This document shows, piece after piece, positions 1-9,610 of a stretch of 64,000 nucleotides of DNA. Every line of letters begins with the position of its first letter. Position 1 is the stretch's first letter. Source of the stretch: Neovahlkampfia damariscottae (taxonomy: Eukaryota; Heterolobosea; Selenaionea; Neovahlkampfiida; Neovahlkampfiidae). Where the stretch lies: positions 1 to 64,000 of the forward strand of contig JABLTG010000066.1 of assembly GCA_016618085.1 (NCBI GenBank), read 5' to 3'. Below the pieces are notes generated by a model. That model had not been told where the DNA came from. It saw only the letters and a program-made list of their open reading frames with translations, and made no database searches. The position numbers and the translations under genes are program-made.

Positions 1-249
1 AGAGTTATTATTTAACATATCCATAATTTTATTAATATTTTCATTTTGTTTGTCAATTTCAATTTTATGGGTGCTTTTGGTTTCGTGTAATTCAGTTTGC
101 AGTTCTTTAACAGATTTCATTTCAACCGAACCCCCAAGACAAGAACTTTTTTGAATATTTTTGATGAAATAAGCAGCAGCAAGAACGAGAGGGCTAATTG
201 TTGTTGATACCAATGTTATTATGCCAATTATCAATGTAGCAGTTTCCAT
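1..249 (-). CDS. Small membrane protein of the element (3' end outside window)
   Basis: Open frame on the minus strand from an ATG at 249 running off the window edge; 83 codons are visible. The N-terminal 30 residues are strongly hydrophobic (a single transmembrane segment rich in Ile, Val, Thr and Ala), followed by a short Cys-containing stretch and a charged, coiled-coil-like tail. It starts 2 bp from the end of the next minus-strand ORF, and a TATA-like sequence precedes the ATG. Small single-span proteins of this type are common in Polinton-like and giant viruses; no specific function is claimed. Confidence 0.55.
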   Translation of the reverse strand, partial: METATLIIGIITLVSTTISPLVLAAAYFIKNIQKSSCLGGSVEMKSVKELQTELHETKSTHKIEIDKQNENINKIMDMLNNNS

Positions 250-250
250 A

Positions 251-580
251 CTATATATTGGCTAAAGATTTTAAAATAATCTTGCTCCAAATAATAAGCA
301 TGAACCGGCCATCTGGTTCGAGATTATTTTTAATACAATTGTTTATAATTTTATAATCTATAGCATTTAATCGTAAAGCTTTTCCATATATTTTTTTTAT
401 TTGTTTCTGTAAACTGGTCATGTCAATTACATCTTCAAAGTCTTTGGTTTTTTCTTTCATTTCATTGGGCACTTTATCAATGTTTTCAGTGGTCAACCAA
501 ATAACTTGATTTTTCTTTTCACCACAAGTAACGTAACATATTGGTTTTGATTCTTTATTAATTTTAGTAAAAGATAACAT
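251..580 (-). CDS. Hypothetical protein of the element
   Basis: A 109-residue minus-strand ORF with ATG at 580, preceded on its strand by an AT-rich TATAATATAATG-type start signal shared with other element genes. It is divergent from the ORF pair that begins at 665, leaving an 84-bp AT-rich intergenic space. It is lysine- and isoleucine-rich with no motif I recognise. It is included because it fits tightly between neighbours and shares the start signal. Confidence 0.5.
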   Translation of the reverse strand: MLSFTKINKESKPICYVTCGEKKNQVIWLTTENIDKVPNEMKEKTKDFEDVIDMTSLQKQIKKIYGKALRLNAIDYKIINNCIKNNLEPDGRFMLIIWSKIILKSLANI

Positions 581-664
581 TATATTATAAAAAGAGAAAA
601 GTTTTTTCTTAATAACAAATGTTTTATATTTTTGTAAAATTTTTGTGTATCATAATAATATAAC

Positions 665-862
665 ATGAAGCAAAAAACAAAATATATTGTCATGCCTCTA
701 GGTGGAGGAGCGGAAGATAACCTTCAAATATTTATTGATGAAAATTTATCACTAAACTCTCCGTATGGTAATTTATTAAGATTTCTTGAAGACGTCAGAA
801 CATTTACTCAAGCTAAAGGTGATAACATGATTGATAAAGTTAAAAGTTATTGGAAACAATGA
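665..862 (+). CDS. Small hypothetical protein of the element
   Basis: A 65-residue ORF starting at ATG 665 after an AT-rich TATA-like leader. Its TGA stop overlaps the ATG of the next ORF (ATGA at 859-862), the compact arrangement expected of coupled viral genes. It contains a PLGGGAEDN stretch and ends in a basic tail. Function unknown. Confidence 0.5.
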   Translation: MKQKTKYIVMPLGGGAEDNLQIFIDENLSLNSPYGNLLRFLEDVRTFTQAKGDNMIDKVKSYWKQ

Positions 863-2955
863 AGGATATTGAAGGTAAAATAAAAAAATCACAAAAAAAA
901 GGTCCAGTTGAAGGAATAAAAATTGATGGTGAAACATTTGAACAATACGCTGATAAAAAGAAAGTAAAAAAAACAATTACAGAAAAAAATAAGTTTTATT
1001 CTGATTATGTAAGTATATTGCATGATGAACTTAAAAAATTAGTTACAAATTATGCAAAAGAAATGCTACAAAAATTAGACGATGAAAAACAACAAGATCT
1101 ACAAAAAGTGCAAAAACTACAAGCTGAATTAGAAAAAGAAAAAGGCAATATTAAGAAAAAAAAAGCGTTAGTTGTTATTGAAAGGGTTTTGAAAAGAATC
1201 AAACAATCAAAGTCATTGAAAGATTTAAAAGAAGCAAGAAATGAATTGGGAAGGATAGAGGGTCCATCAAGTCCAACAATGAATCCTAAAATAAGAGAAA
1301 CACCTGTAAGAACAAGAAGAAATAGAAAAAAGAAAGAAGAGGAAGAAATTGATTTGGGAATTGAAACAGGAAATGATAATTCAGCTGATGCCTACAATGA
1401 GATTATGGAAAAAATGAAAAAGTTGAATAATTTAATTGACGAACATAGTCAATTGGTATCTGATTATAATTCTGCAACAGAAGATGAAAAAGATGATATT
1501 CAAGATAACTTAACAGATTTGTTAACTGCTGTTACTACCTTGGCAGATGAAATAAAACAACTAAAAAACGAACATGGTGCAGATATTATTGATTCACTAG
1601 ATTTTGAAATTGCACAAATTGAAAATGTTTTGGAAAATACTAACTTTAAAAATGGGGAAAAAATAGAAAATAGAAATGCAATAATTAACTTATTTCAAGT
1701 GCCATCATCCATTAAAACCCCAAATAATGCAACAATAAAAAAAATGGGTGAAGCAACTTTAAAAGAATATATAGAAAAGAAAGATAAATTTGAAGAAATA
1801 TTTGCACCAAATGGAACATTTTTTAAATTCTTAAAAGCATTTGATAAGAGAACTGATGAATTTACAAAATTACTTCCAGTTGATGTATCAGATGAAAAAA
1901 CTTCGAAAAAAGGATTTGACTTGGAACCAGAACAAAAATTAACATCATCACAAATGGATATTTTAAAGAAATCATTACCAAAAGAAGATTTGATTAAAGT
2001 TATTATGAGAAGACATCCAAATGTTAAAAAGGAAGATTTAGAAGCATTATCAATTGAGGATTTAATTCAAGTTAGTAGTCAATTAGGAATTAATGTATTA
2101 GACTTAAATATCTTAAAAATACCAGAAAATGCTTCCAAAGAACAAATTGAGTTAATCCAAAATCTTGAAAATATTAGAAGAGAAAGAGATGTACAAGAAG
2201 AATTTAGTAAATTGAAAGAAAGAGTGCAAGGAGAAGAAGCTTTATCCGAGCAAGAGAAGAAAAATCAATTATTAAAGAAATCTGCTGAAATTATTCGAGG
2301 GAAACTATCAAAACAAGTTGGTTATAAATCTAAGGTCAAACTAAAACCAAAAGTTAATAAAGCAATCAAAAAAGCAGTTAATGCAATTGAACATACACAA
2401 TCTGGACCAATATTAAATGAACAACAAGTTTTAGGTCTAGGTGAAATGGATAAAATAGAAAAGAATTTATTAACAATTCGTAGAAGTAATAAGACAGACA
2501 AAGCAGTTTCAAAAAGAAATATAAAAGTAGTTCAAGCAAAGAAACCTAATGCTTACATGGATTTTATGAAACAATTCAGGGAACAAAATAAAGGTCAATT
2601 CTCAGCATCAGAAATGATGAAAAGAGGAGCAGAAGCATACAGAAAAAGTGGAGGTGGTTTATCAAGTAAAATGAAATCAAACAATCAGCAGGCAATCCCG
2701 CACCAAGAAGTATCAGTTGTAGAAAAAAGGAAAAATAAAATAAATAAAATTGGAGATGAATATTCTTCAAACGATGAACAAATGTACAATTTTGCATCAG
2801 ATATTGCACATGGAAAGGAACAACAATATTTATCACATGATTTGACACCTGACAAACGAATCAAGAAAACAACTGAATCACATAGTGAATCAAAAGGTAT
2901 GGTAAATTTAGCCAATGCATACAGAAAATATATTGATGCTCAGAAATATAATTAA
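859..2955 (+). CDS. Long charged coiled-coil protein of the element
   Basis: A 698-residue ORF. ATG 859 is chosen because the upstream TTG is unlikely and ATG 859 overlaps the previous stop. The N-terminal half is Lys/Glu-rich and predicted coiled coil, with a basic RTRRNRKKKEEEE patch near residue 155. Near residues 560-600 a YMDFMKQFREQN stretch followed by a SASEMMKRGAEAYRK block resembles the short HMG/YABBY-like motif often seen in DNA-virus proteins, which would fit a DNA-binding or virion role. That resemblance is by eye only. It ends 2 bp before the end of the convergent zinc-finger ORF. No enzymatic signature is visible. Confidence 0.6.
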   Translation: MKDIEGKIKKSQKKGPVEGIKIDGETFEQYADKKKVKKTITEKNKFYSDYVSILHDELKKLVTNYAKEMLQKLDDEKQQDLQKVQKLQAELEKEKGNIKKKKALVVIERVLKRIKQSKSLKDLKEARNELGRIEGPSSPTMNPKIRETPVRTRRNRKKKEEEEIDLGIETGNDNSADAYNEIMEKMKKLNNLIDEHSQLVSDYNSATEDEKDDIQDNLTDLLTAVTTLADEIKQLKNEHGADIIDSLDFEIAQIENVLENTNFKNGEKIENRNAIINLFQVPSSIKTPNNATIKKMGEATLKEYIEKKDKFEEIFAPNGTFFKFLKAFDKRTDEFTKLLPVDVSDEKTSKKGFDLEPEQKLTSSQMDILKKSLPKEDLIKVIMRRHPNVKKEDLEALSIEDLIQVSSQLGINVLDLNILKIPENASKEQIELIQNLENIRRERDVQEEFSKLKERVQGEEALSEQEKKNQLLKKSAEIIRGKLSKQVGYKSKVKLKPKVNKAIKKAVNAIEHTQSGPILNEQQVLGLGEMDKIEKNLLTIRRSNKTDKAVSKRNIKVVQAKKPNAYMDFMKQFREQNKGQFSASEMMKRGAEAYRKSGGGLSSKMKSNNQQAIPHQEVSVVEKRKNKINKIGDEYSSNDEQMYNFASDIAHGKEQQYLSHDLTPDKRIKKTTESHSESKGMVNLANAYRKYIDAQKYN

Positions 2956-2956
2956 T

Positions 2957-3202
2957 TTATTCCTCATCACTTTCAAGCATTTCATCAACAAAGTTAATCT
3001 CATTCTGTTGATGTTTCAATGATTTACAATGTCTTATATATCTATATTTTGCTACATCTTTTTGACAATATGGACAGAATTTTGGTTCAAGCAACTGAGC
3101 TGTCATTTTTTCTTTATTTTGTTGGTAATAGTTGGAATTGTATCGTTTATAATACTCTTTCCTTTCTTCTGGTGTCATCACTGGCAATTTCTTTGGGCAC
3201 AT
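2957..3202 (-). CDS. Small C2H2-type zinc-finger protein of the element
   Basis: An 81-residue minus-strand ORF with a single C2H2/U1-like finger (CPYCQKDVAKYRYIRHCKS then KH), a basic N terminus and an acidic C terminus. One-finger proteins of this pattern are frequent in Polinton-like and nucleocytoplasmic viruses. Its start lies beside the palindrome at 3251-3362, facing the plus-strand zinc-finger region that starts at 3403, so the two may share a divergent control region. Confidence 0.6.
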   Translation of the reverse strand: MCPKKLPVMTPEERKEYYKRYNSNYYQQNKEKMTAQLLEPKFCPYCQKDVAKYRYIRHCKSLKHQQNEINFVDEMLESDEE

Positions 3203-3250
3203 TATATTATAAATAAATATTATATTATATTATTTAAACCATTTTTAGAA

Positions 3251-3362
3251 CTCAAGGTTTTAGTTAACCTTCCAAAATAATAAAACATTTTCTTGTAAAA
3301 ATAAAAATTGTCCAATAAAAAAAATTGTAAATAAATTTGGAAGGTTAACTAAAAACCTTGAG
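3251..3362. repeat. Intergenic palindrome, copy 1
   Basis: Inverted repeat of about 112 bp. The left arm begins CTCAAGGTTTTAGTTAACC and the right arm ends GGTTAACTAAAAACCTTGAG. Arms of about 27 nt are nearly perfect complements and the middle is AT-rich. It lies between two divergent element ORFs. The same family recurs at 5576, 5729, 9611, 10387 and 13943. Confidence 0.9.
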
Positions 3363-3402
3363 TTGGTTTAAAGAAATAAAAATATAAATTAATTACAATA
3401 GA

Positions 3403-4210
3403 ATGAGTAATAAAAAATATTGTGAAAATTGCCAAAAAGAAATTTCAAAAGCCGGATGGTCTGAACATTGTAAAACTAAAAAACACCTCAATAACGTAAA
3501 TAAAGATGGTGATGAACCAAAAAAGCTTCATATTTGCAAAGAGTGTGATAAGAGTTTTAATCAAGCTTCAGGTCTATCAAGACATAAAAAGCAAATTCAT
3601 GAAGGAATTACCGGCTATGGATATTATTGCACAGTGTGAGGTTTATTTGAAGGATAAAACATCATCCAAGAAACACAGACTATCAGATGCACACTTTAAG
3701 GTTCTGAGATCACCTGAATTCTATGAACAATTTAAAGCAGAAAACAGAAAAATAAAAGTAAAAAAATTAGATCACAAGAAAATAATGAAGACTGTCATAA
3801 AGTTGAATGAGAAAGTTGGCATCAAAAGAACAACTGAATATAAACCAAAGAAAACAGAAGAAGAATTGATCAAAGAAGATGATGAAAAAGAAGGAATGTG
3901 TTTTGACCATAACCCTTATTTGGACCTCGAAGATGATATTTACAAACCTCTTGAATTAAAGGACATTGACGCTATTGTTGATAATTTAATTTTGTTGGCT
4001 GATCAAAAAAAAGTAAATTTAGATGATGGTTATGAAGAAAAAGGTGATTTTATGGAAGAAAGAGAATATGAACTGTACCATTACAATTTAGAAGATGCCA
4101 AAGAATTTATACAACGTACAGCTGATACAATACAACAATTTGGTTGTTTTGACGAGAGTTCAAGTGATGAAAAAACTTCAAGTGACAGTGAAAGTTCAGA
4201 AGAAGAATAA
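3403..4210 (+). pseudogene. Zinc-finger protein gene of the element, broken
   Basis: Coding-like plus-strand region starting at ATG 3403 after the leader GGTTTAAAGAAATAAAAATA, which is also found before the ORF at 10019. The 5' part encodes C2H2-type fingers (for example CENCQKEISKAGWSEHC and a second CKECDKSF finger). The 3' part encodes a charged segment with an acidic, Ser/Glu-rich tail. The region is broken about once, so it is listed as a fossil zinc-finger gene. A virus-type DNA- or RNA-binding regulator is the likely ancestor. Confidence 0.55.
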
Positions 4211-4461
4211 AAATTTTTTACGAGGTTTTACATCTTTATTAATTTTCCTCGGATTCACTTTTCTCCTTTGCTCTCCTTTAAAAGTAACAAACAAAACCAT
4301 GGTTTCGTTTGTTGAAAAACCGACCAATGGTTGACTTGAATCAGTTCGGAGGTTTTACCTTCAGAAGTGAGTGGACCAATCAATGAGCTGGATTAGTTCG
4401 GAGATTTAGAACAAAAGAGGTGAAAAGAATTTTAAATCCAAAGTTGTTGGCAAACTTTAAA
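4211..4461. other. Non-coding stretch between element genes
   Basis: 251 bp without a convincing ORF. It is less AT-rich than its surroundings and contains GTTCGGAG twice (near 4349 and 4398) and a GGACCAATCA sequence near 4372 like the host CCAAT boxes. No structured RNA or repeat was recognised. Confidence 0.4.
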
Positions 4462-5538
4462 TTATTTTTTTCTTGACTTAATTGGAGTTGCTCCGATAAA
4501 TTTCTTTGGTTCTCCAACTTTTTTATTTCTGTCTTTTCTGCTTCTTATTGGTGTTTTAAATTTTTCTTCATTTTTATCTTCTGTAGGTGGTTCAACTATT
4601 TCGTTTACTTCTTCCATATTTGTAACTTTTACCATGTTTCTTGGATTGTATAACTTTCTGAGAATCTCTTTACTCTCCATATTCTGTAATTTAAATTTAT
4701 TTCCGACTTCTTCAACTATCATGTAGATTGTTTTGGAATTTCTGACAGCATCACTCTTTCCAAATGTTTTCTTATTTGTTATAATTCTTACTTTATCATT
4801 TACTTTATATTTGGGTGTAATTATTTTAATTTCTTGATGGTTAACCGCTTTATAATTCCAAACATCCGATGGTTTCTCATTGATGGTTCCATGAATTGTG
4901 TTATTGTATTTTTTTATTATCGATTGTAAACCTTTGTACCATTCTTTGTTTCCTGTTGATAATCTCCATTTTTGTAGCATAACTGCCAATGTACGATTGA
5001 AACTCTCCACCAACGAATTTTTTATCAAATCATCCACTTCAGAATAAACAACTTTAACGTTATGTTCCTTCATTAATTGAACAAATTCAATGGAAATAAA
5101 CTGATTATCACATCGAAGTTCTTTTGGATAACCTAGTTCTTCCATAATACTTTTTACTGCATCCAACAAAGTAACTGTTTTTCCTCCACGAGTACTTTCT
5201 TTCAGTTTCATATTGGTTAAAGCTCTTGATGCTACATATCGACTATTAGTATCAATACAATTCAAAATATATTGATATCCATGAATTTTAAACCGATTAT
5301 ACACCATAACATCCATATAATATAAAAAACCATTTGATGGAACAATGATTGTGTTAAATTCTTTTTGCTTTTTTGGTATTTGAGTCAATTGGTGCCAATT
5401 CTGCTTGTTTCGAATTTCTTTTACTTCTTCCAAAGTTGCATTTACTCCATTGTCTTTTAACATTGATTGGAGTTTATTTAAATCACTAATCAATCCCTTT
5501 TCTGGATCATTTATTAACTGTTTTATTCTTTGTTTCAT
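4462..5538 (-). CDS. rve-family integrase of the Polinton-like element
   Basis: A 358-residue minus-strand ORF. The central region has the order and spacing of a retroviral-type DDE integrase core (motifs around YMDVMVYN, LRCDNQFIS and VESFNRTLA), followed by a small SH3-like basic domain with KYKVNDKVRI and a Lys-rich tail. In Polintons this enzyme joins the linear element to host DNA. The ORF faces away from the polymerase gene, with two palindromes between them. No reverse transcriptase is nearby, so an LTR retrotransposon is unlikely. Confidence 0.85.
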   Translation of the reverse strand: MKQRIKQLINDPEKGLISDLNKLQSMLKDNGVNATLEEVKEIRNKQNWHQLTQIPKKQKEFNTIIVPSNGFLYYMDVMVYNRFKIHGYQYILNCIDTNSRYVASRALTNMKLKESTRGGKTVTLLDAVKSIMEELGYPKELRCDNQFISIEFVQLMKEHNVKVVYSEVDDLIKNSLVESFNRTLAVMLQKWRLSTGNKEWYKGLQSIIKKYNNTIHGTINEKPSDVWNYKAVNHQEIKIITPKYKVNDKVRIITNKKTFGKSDAVRNSKTIYMIVEEVGNKFKLQNMESKEILRKLYNPRNMVKVTNMEEVNEIVEPPTEDKNEEKFKTPIRSRKDRNKKVGEPKKFIGATPIKSRKK

Positions 5539-5575
5539 ATATAATAAATAAAGATTAAATAAATGATTGATTATT

Positions 5576-5685
5576 TCAAGGTTTTTTGTTAACCTTCCAA
5601 ATTATAAAAACATTTCTTTTAAATCAAAATATTCTCAAATAAAAAAAATTATAAATAAATTTGGAAGGTTAACAAAAAACCTTGA
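5576..5685. repeat. Intergenic palindrome, copy 2
   Basis: 110-bp inverted repeat: TCAAGGTTTTTTGTTAACC at the left and the complementary GGTTAACAAAAAACCTTGA at the right. It forms a tandem pair with copy 3, which starts 153 bp further on. It lies between the divergent integrase and replication genes. Confidence 0.9.
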
Positions 5686-5728
5686 GGATACTGAGTTAAA
5701 GAATAAGATTAAATTAATTATTATAAGT

Positions 5729-5838
5729 TCAAGGTTTTTGTTAACCTTCCAAAATAATAAAACATTTTCTTTTAAATCAAAATATTCTCCAAATAAAAAA
5801 ATTATAAATAAATTTGGAAGGTTAACAAAAACCCTTGA
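5729..5838. repeat. Intergenic palindrome, copy 3
   Basis: 110-bp inverted repeat nearly identical to copy 2, including the central AT-rich part and the GAGTTAAAGAATAA that follows both copies. This points to a local tandem duplication of about 153 bp. Confidence 0.9.
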
Positions 5839-5890
5839 GGTATAATGAGTTAAAGAATAAATATTAATATATAGTATAATAGTATAATTG

Positions 5891-6133
5891 ATGAACTATA
5901 AAAAGCTAACAAATGATTATGTAAACAAGCAAATATATTTGGGTAAACAAGGTAATGAATTCTTTTACTTTTACCCAAACAAAGCATATAATAGAACTTA
6001 CATCTCTGAAAAAAATTTAAATAAATTGAAATTGTCAGTTCAACGTCTCAACATAAAAAAACAACTCAACGATGACCAACCAATCAAAAAATATTCCGTT
6101 CATTTAACGTTGTGGGGTAAAGAAGGTTACTGA
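5891..6133 (+). CDS. Small hypothetical protein of the element
   Basis: An 81-residue ORF starting at ATG 5891 after a TATA-rich leader, just upstream of the polymerase-helicase gene. It is rich in Tyr, Asn and Lys. No motif was recognised, and its role in replication is only a guess from position. Confidence 0.4.
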   Translation: MNYKKLTNDYVNKQIYLGKQGNEFFYFYPNKAYNRTYISEKNLNKLKLSVQRLNIKKQLNDDQPIKKYSVHLTLWGKEGY

Positions 6134-6148
6134 GAGAAGTACAATGGA

Positions 6149-9100
6149 ATGATTATGAAAAGAAGAGAGGAAACAGTTACCATGAAATTATCCAACACAC
6201 AAAAATCACAACTTCAAACTATGGGTGAAACAAACAAAAATATTGGAAACTATGAAGGAAATTATAAATTAATTCAAAATGGAAGTGATGAATACGATGA
6301 AGTTTTGAGCCATATGAATGATGAAGACAAATTATATTTTGAACAACTTGATAGTTTAATTGAATACATTTCTTTGGATGAATTTGTTCATGTGAAGGTA
6401 CAAAAACACGATTTATTTAAAAGTAAATTAAAAGCTGGAACTTGTAAAACTATAAATAATAAAGCAATCGAATATGAAGGCAAATCATTGAAAGATATTA
6501 TGAAATCAAGTGAATTATCAGGTAAATTTAAACAAGATGCTTGTGTGTATACAGCTTTAATAAAATTGTATGGAAACCAAAAAAAGATGAAACTAAATAA
6601 TGAGCCATTAGATTACAACAATTTATATGAATTCTTCAATAAAAAACCATATGTCGATAATTCAGATTTAGGATTATCAGCAAAACAATTAAAAACCTTT
6701 TTCAAACACTTTCAACTTGAATGCACCTTTTTAAATGGACAAAATCAAAACATTTTTAATTGCAAACCAGAAACAACAAAACACATTAAACACCGACATT
6801 TTAAGGCAATTATCACAAACAACCACATTTATCCAATTATCAACCAACTTAACAAATGTAACACCAAAGATTTAGATGAAATTAAAACAAATGAATACTT
6901 TAATATTCAAACTCAAAAGCAAAAGAATGAAATATTTATTAAAGATAAAGTAGAGATTTATAATATTGAATTAGAAGAAAAGAAATTTTATACTTTTTAT
7001 TATGGGGGAAATCTTACAGAAATATTAAAATGGTTAAAGTATGATTTAAAATATCATCCAGAAGTTAGATATAAATCAGCAATTAGTAATATTTATTTGA
7101 AGATCAATCAATCTATTGTTAACATCACAAATCACGACACAACTTTCAATGAAGAACAAACAGAGATTAGATACAAGGAAACAGGAGAAAATACAGAAGT
7201 AGAACACATGAAATTATTTAAGAAACATGATAATGAATTTATGCAAGCACTTTTATGCAAACAATATTTAACGGAATATTCACCATCATTGCAACAAAAT
7301 TTATTTAATTTTCCAATTAATTGTGCAGTTGGTCATTTAGATACCAAATACAAAAGCAAATATGCAATCGATTTCACCAAAGCTTATTCTTCAATATTAT
7401 ATGAGACATCATTCATTCCAGTAGCTACTCCATTTGATGAATTTGAAAAATACAACAATGAAGCAATTTGTGATACCCACCTTTATGCAATTAAATTAAA
7501 AGAAATACTAGAAAACAAGATTTTATCAGATAGTAGCATTAGGTTGATGTATGGAATTAATTTATTAAAAATCATGAAATATCAAAAAGTTGAAATCTTG
7601 GGTATCTGTAAATTGAACAAAACTCAAAAAAATCAAATATTACCTTCGTTAATGGATAAAATTAGAAACAGTAAATTGACTACAGATGATTGGAAATTCA
7701 TTTATAATAAATCAATTGGATTAGCTGGAAAAAGATATAGCCAAGGTTCAGTAAGTGGATTGTATGATAATGTAGCAGAAGCACAACACTATTTGAAAGA
7801 GGAAGATAGTAGAAACTTTCCAAAGAATGTGAAAGATACTGAATTATGGTATATCGAGCAAAAAGGAGAGAGAAAAGCTCTTAAGAATGGATTTTATTTA
7901 ATTCAAGCATTGATTTATGACACAATGAGAACCAAATTATTTATCATGTATCAAGAATTAAAAGCACAAGGTATTGAAGCTGTTTCTGTTAAAACTGATT
8001 GCATTTACACCAACAAAAGACCAGATGCCACAAAATTATCATTTAAAATTGGTAAAGAATTTGGTTGTATTAAAGATGTTGTTGAAGAGACATTCGATTG
8101 TAAAAATGAACTGAAAATGCATAAATACAACATTAATTGTTGTGATAATTGTTTTATAAAATGTCAATTAGTTCAGAAAAATAACATTAAATTGAAATTA
8201 TTCAAGCCACCAACATACAACGAAATTAAACTGGTTGATGAATTTGATAACACAGAATTTCATAAAGTAGTTGATAGAACCTTAATTCGTGCAGATCTTG
8301 CAGGTGCTGGGAAAACAACAAATGTTATCAAATACTTTCAATCAGTGAATAAAAAGATAATAGTTGTTTGTCCTACCAATGTTTTAGCTTTGGATATTCA
8401 AACCAAATTCAAGAATGTAAAAGCGATCACATTTTGTAACTTTGCTGGCTTGATCGTTGGTGAAGATAGAAATAAGGCACCATTTGATATATCATCTTAT
8501 GATGTTGTGTTAATTGACGAGATTTACAACTTGGCAACACATCATTTATGGAAATTGAAAAAAATAATGGACAACAACAAAGGCAAAATATTTGTGTCTA
8601 CTGGTGATCATCTTCAAAATAATCCAATTGAGACAGTGAATGACGAAACCATTTATAACAAGATCATTCAAAATTTATTCCCTAATCATTTACAACTACA
8701 TGAAAGTAGAAGATTAACCAACAAAAAACAAAAAGAACAATTATTAAAGCTCAAAGAATTTGTATTTTCAAACTTCAATACCATGCCACGAAAGGAATTT
8801 CTTAAACAGCTGGAAGATGAATTCAAAATAAGAATGAATGATAGAACAGATCTCAGTAAATCAACAAACATCACATTATTTAATGAAACTGCTATTATGG
8901 TGTGCCGTCATGTTCTATCAAAGAAAAAAGGTGATAATGTAAAATGTAAAAACTTTAAATGGTGCAAAGATATTGATTGCTATGTTAAAAATAGAATTGT
9001 TACAAAAGATCATGTATTTCATACCAATTATGTTTATAAAATTGTTGGATTTGAAGAAAAAAATGTGAAATTAAAAGATGAATTCAGTCAAGAGGTTTAT

Positions 9101-9421
9101 AAGCTTGAAATTAACAAGCTAGATAAAAACTTTCGTCCACATTTTGCTTTGACAGGTCATTCAACACAAGGAATCACCACAGATAAAACATTAAATGTAT
9201 TCGATGTTGAACATAAATTTATGACTGCTAGATGGTTATGGACGGCTTTAACAAGAACAACAGATTTAAACAAAATAAATTTAATTGCAAGACATGGAGA
9301 TTTTGGTATGAAATACAATTTAGGTAAAATGGTTGAAAATTATAAAGAGCAAGATATATTTGCAGGCAGAGAGTTCAATGAAAATGATTTTGTCACTGCA
9401 AAAGATTCAAAATATGTATGA
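6149..9421 (+). CDS. Family B DNA polymerase fused to an SF1 helicase (element replication protein)
   Basis: A 1090-residue ORF. Residues of about 120-240 match the N-terminal region seen in protist virus-type polymerases. Palm motif A is near residue 406 (DFTKAYSS), the motif B region near 519 (NKSIGLAGKRY) and motif C near 615 (VKTDCIY), as in protein-primed-type PolB. From about residue 710 a superfamily 1B (Pif1/RecD-like) helicase follows: Walker A LAGAGKTT, Walker B VLIDEI, then TGHSTQG and WTALTRTTD for the late helicase motifs. One polypeptide could therefore both unwind and copy DNA. Motif assignment is by eye. The start could also be ATG 6155. Confidence 0.85.
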   Translation: MIMKRREETVTMKLSNTQKSQLQTMGETNKNIGNYEGNYKLIQNGSDEYDEVLSHMNDEDKLYFEQLDSLIEYISLDEFVHVKVQKHDLFKSKLKAGTCKTINNKAIEYEGKSLKDIMKSSELSGKFKQDACVYTALIKLYGNQKKMKLNNEPLDYNNLYEFFNKKPYVDNSDLGLSAKQLKTFFKHFQLECTFLNGQNQNIFNCKPETTKHIKHRHFKAIITNNHIYPIINQLNKCNTKDLDEIKTNEYFNIQTQKQKNEIFIKDKVEIYNIELEEKKFYTFYYGGNLTEILKWLKYDLKYHPEVRYKSAISNIYLKINQSIVNITNHDTTFNEEQTEIRYKETGENTEVEHMKLFKKHDNEFMQALLCKQYLTEYSPSLQQNLFNFPINCAVGHLDTKYKSKYAIDFTKAYSSILYETSFIPVATPFDEFEKYNNEAICDTHLYAIKLKEILENKILSDSSIRLMYGINLLKIMKYQKVEILGICKLNKTQKNQILPSLMDKIRNSKLTTDDWKFIYNKSIGLAGKRYSQGSVSGLYDNVAEAQHYLKEEDSRNFPKNVKDTELWYIEQKGERKALKNGFYLIQALIYDTMRTKLFIMYQELKAQGIEAVSVKTDCIYTNKRPDATKLSFKIGKEFGCIKDVVEETFDCKNELKMHKYNINCCDNCFIKCQLVQKNNIKLKLFKPPTYNEIKLVDEFDNTEFHKVVDRTLIRADLAGAGKTTNVIKYFQSVNKKIIVVCPTNVLALDIQTKFKNVKAITFCNFAGLIVGEDRNKAPFDISSYDVVLIDEIYNLATHHLWKLKKIMDNNKGKIFVSTGDHLQNNPIETVNDETIYNKIIQNLFPNHLQLHESRRLTNKKQKEQLLKLKEFVFSNFNTMPRKEFLKQLEDEFKIRMNDRTDLSKSTNITLFNETAIMVCRHVLSKKKGDNVKCKNFKWCKDIDCYVKNRIVTKDHVFHTNYVYKIVGFEEKNVKLKDEFSQEVYKLEINKLDKNFRPHFALTGHSTQGITTDKTLNVFDVEHKFMTARWLWTALTRTTDLNKINLIARHGDFGMKYNLGKMVENYKEQDIFAGREFNENDFVTAKDSKYV

Positions 9422-9584
9422 AGATCAAAATGGAAAATGTAAAAATTGTTGTGAATCTTTAAATTTAGTTTCAAATAAATATGATCCAAGTAACATGTCA
9501 ATTGATAGAATTGATAACAACATGGGTCATGTAAAAGGGAATACACAGTTACTTTGTGTGAGGTGCAACTATTCAAAACACTAA
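9414..9584 (+). CDS. HNH-endonuclease-like small ORF of the element
   Basis: A short ORF next to the end of the polymerase-helicase gene. It has the pattern CKNCCESL, then SIDRIDNNMGHVKGN, then LLCVRCN, that is two CxxC pairs around an ID(R)xD...GH core, typical of HNH nucleases. Comparable HNH modules follow polymerases in related protist elements. ATG 9414 is the first usable in-frame Met. Confidence 0.6.
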   Translation: MYEDQNGKCKNCCESLNLVSNKYDPSNMSIDRIDNNMGHVKGNTQLLCVRCNYSKH

Positions 9585-9610
9585 GTTATTTTATTAATCA
9601 TTTTGCAAAT

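Noticed and set aside
5567-5845. 92-codon plus-strand ORF across the two tandem palindromes
   Set aside because: It is a translation of the palindromic repeats themselves (the same peptide appears twice), with no ORF-like conservation.
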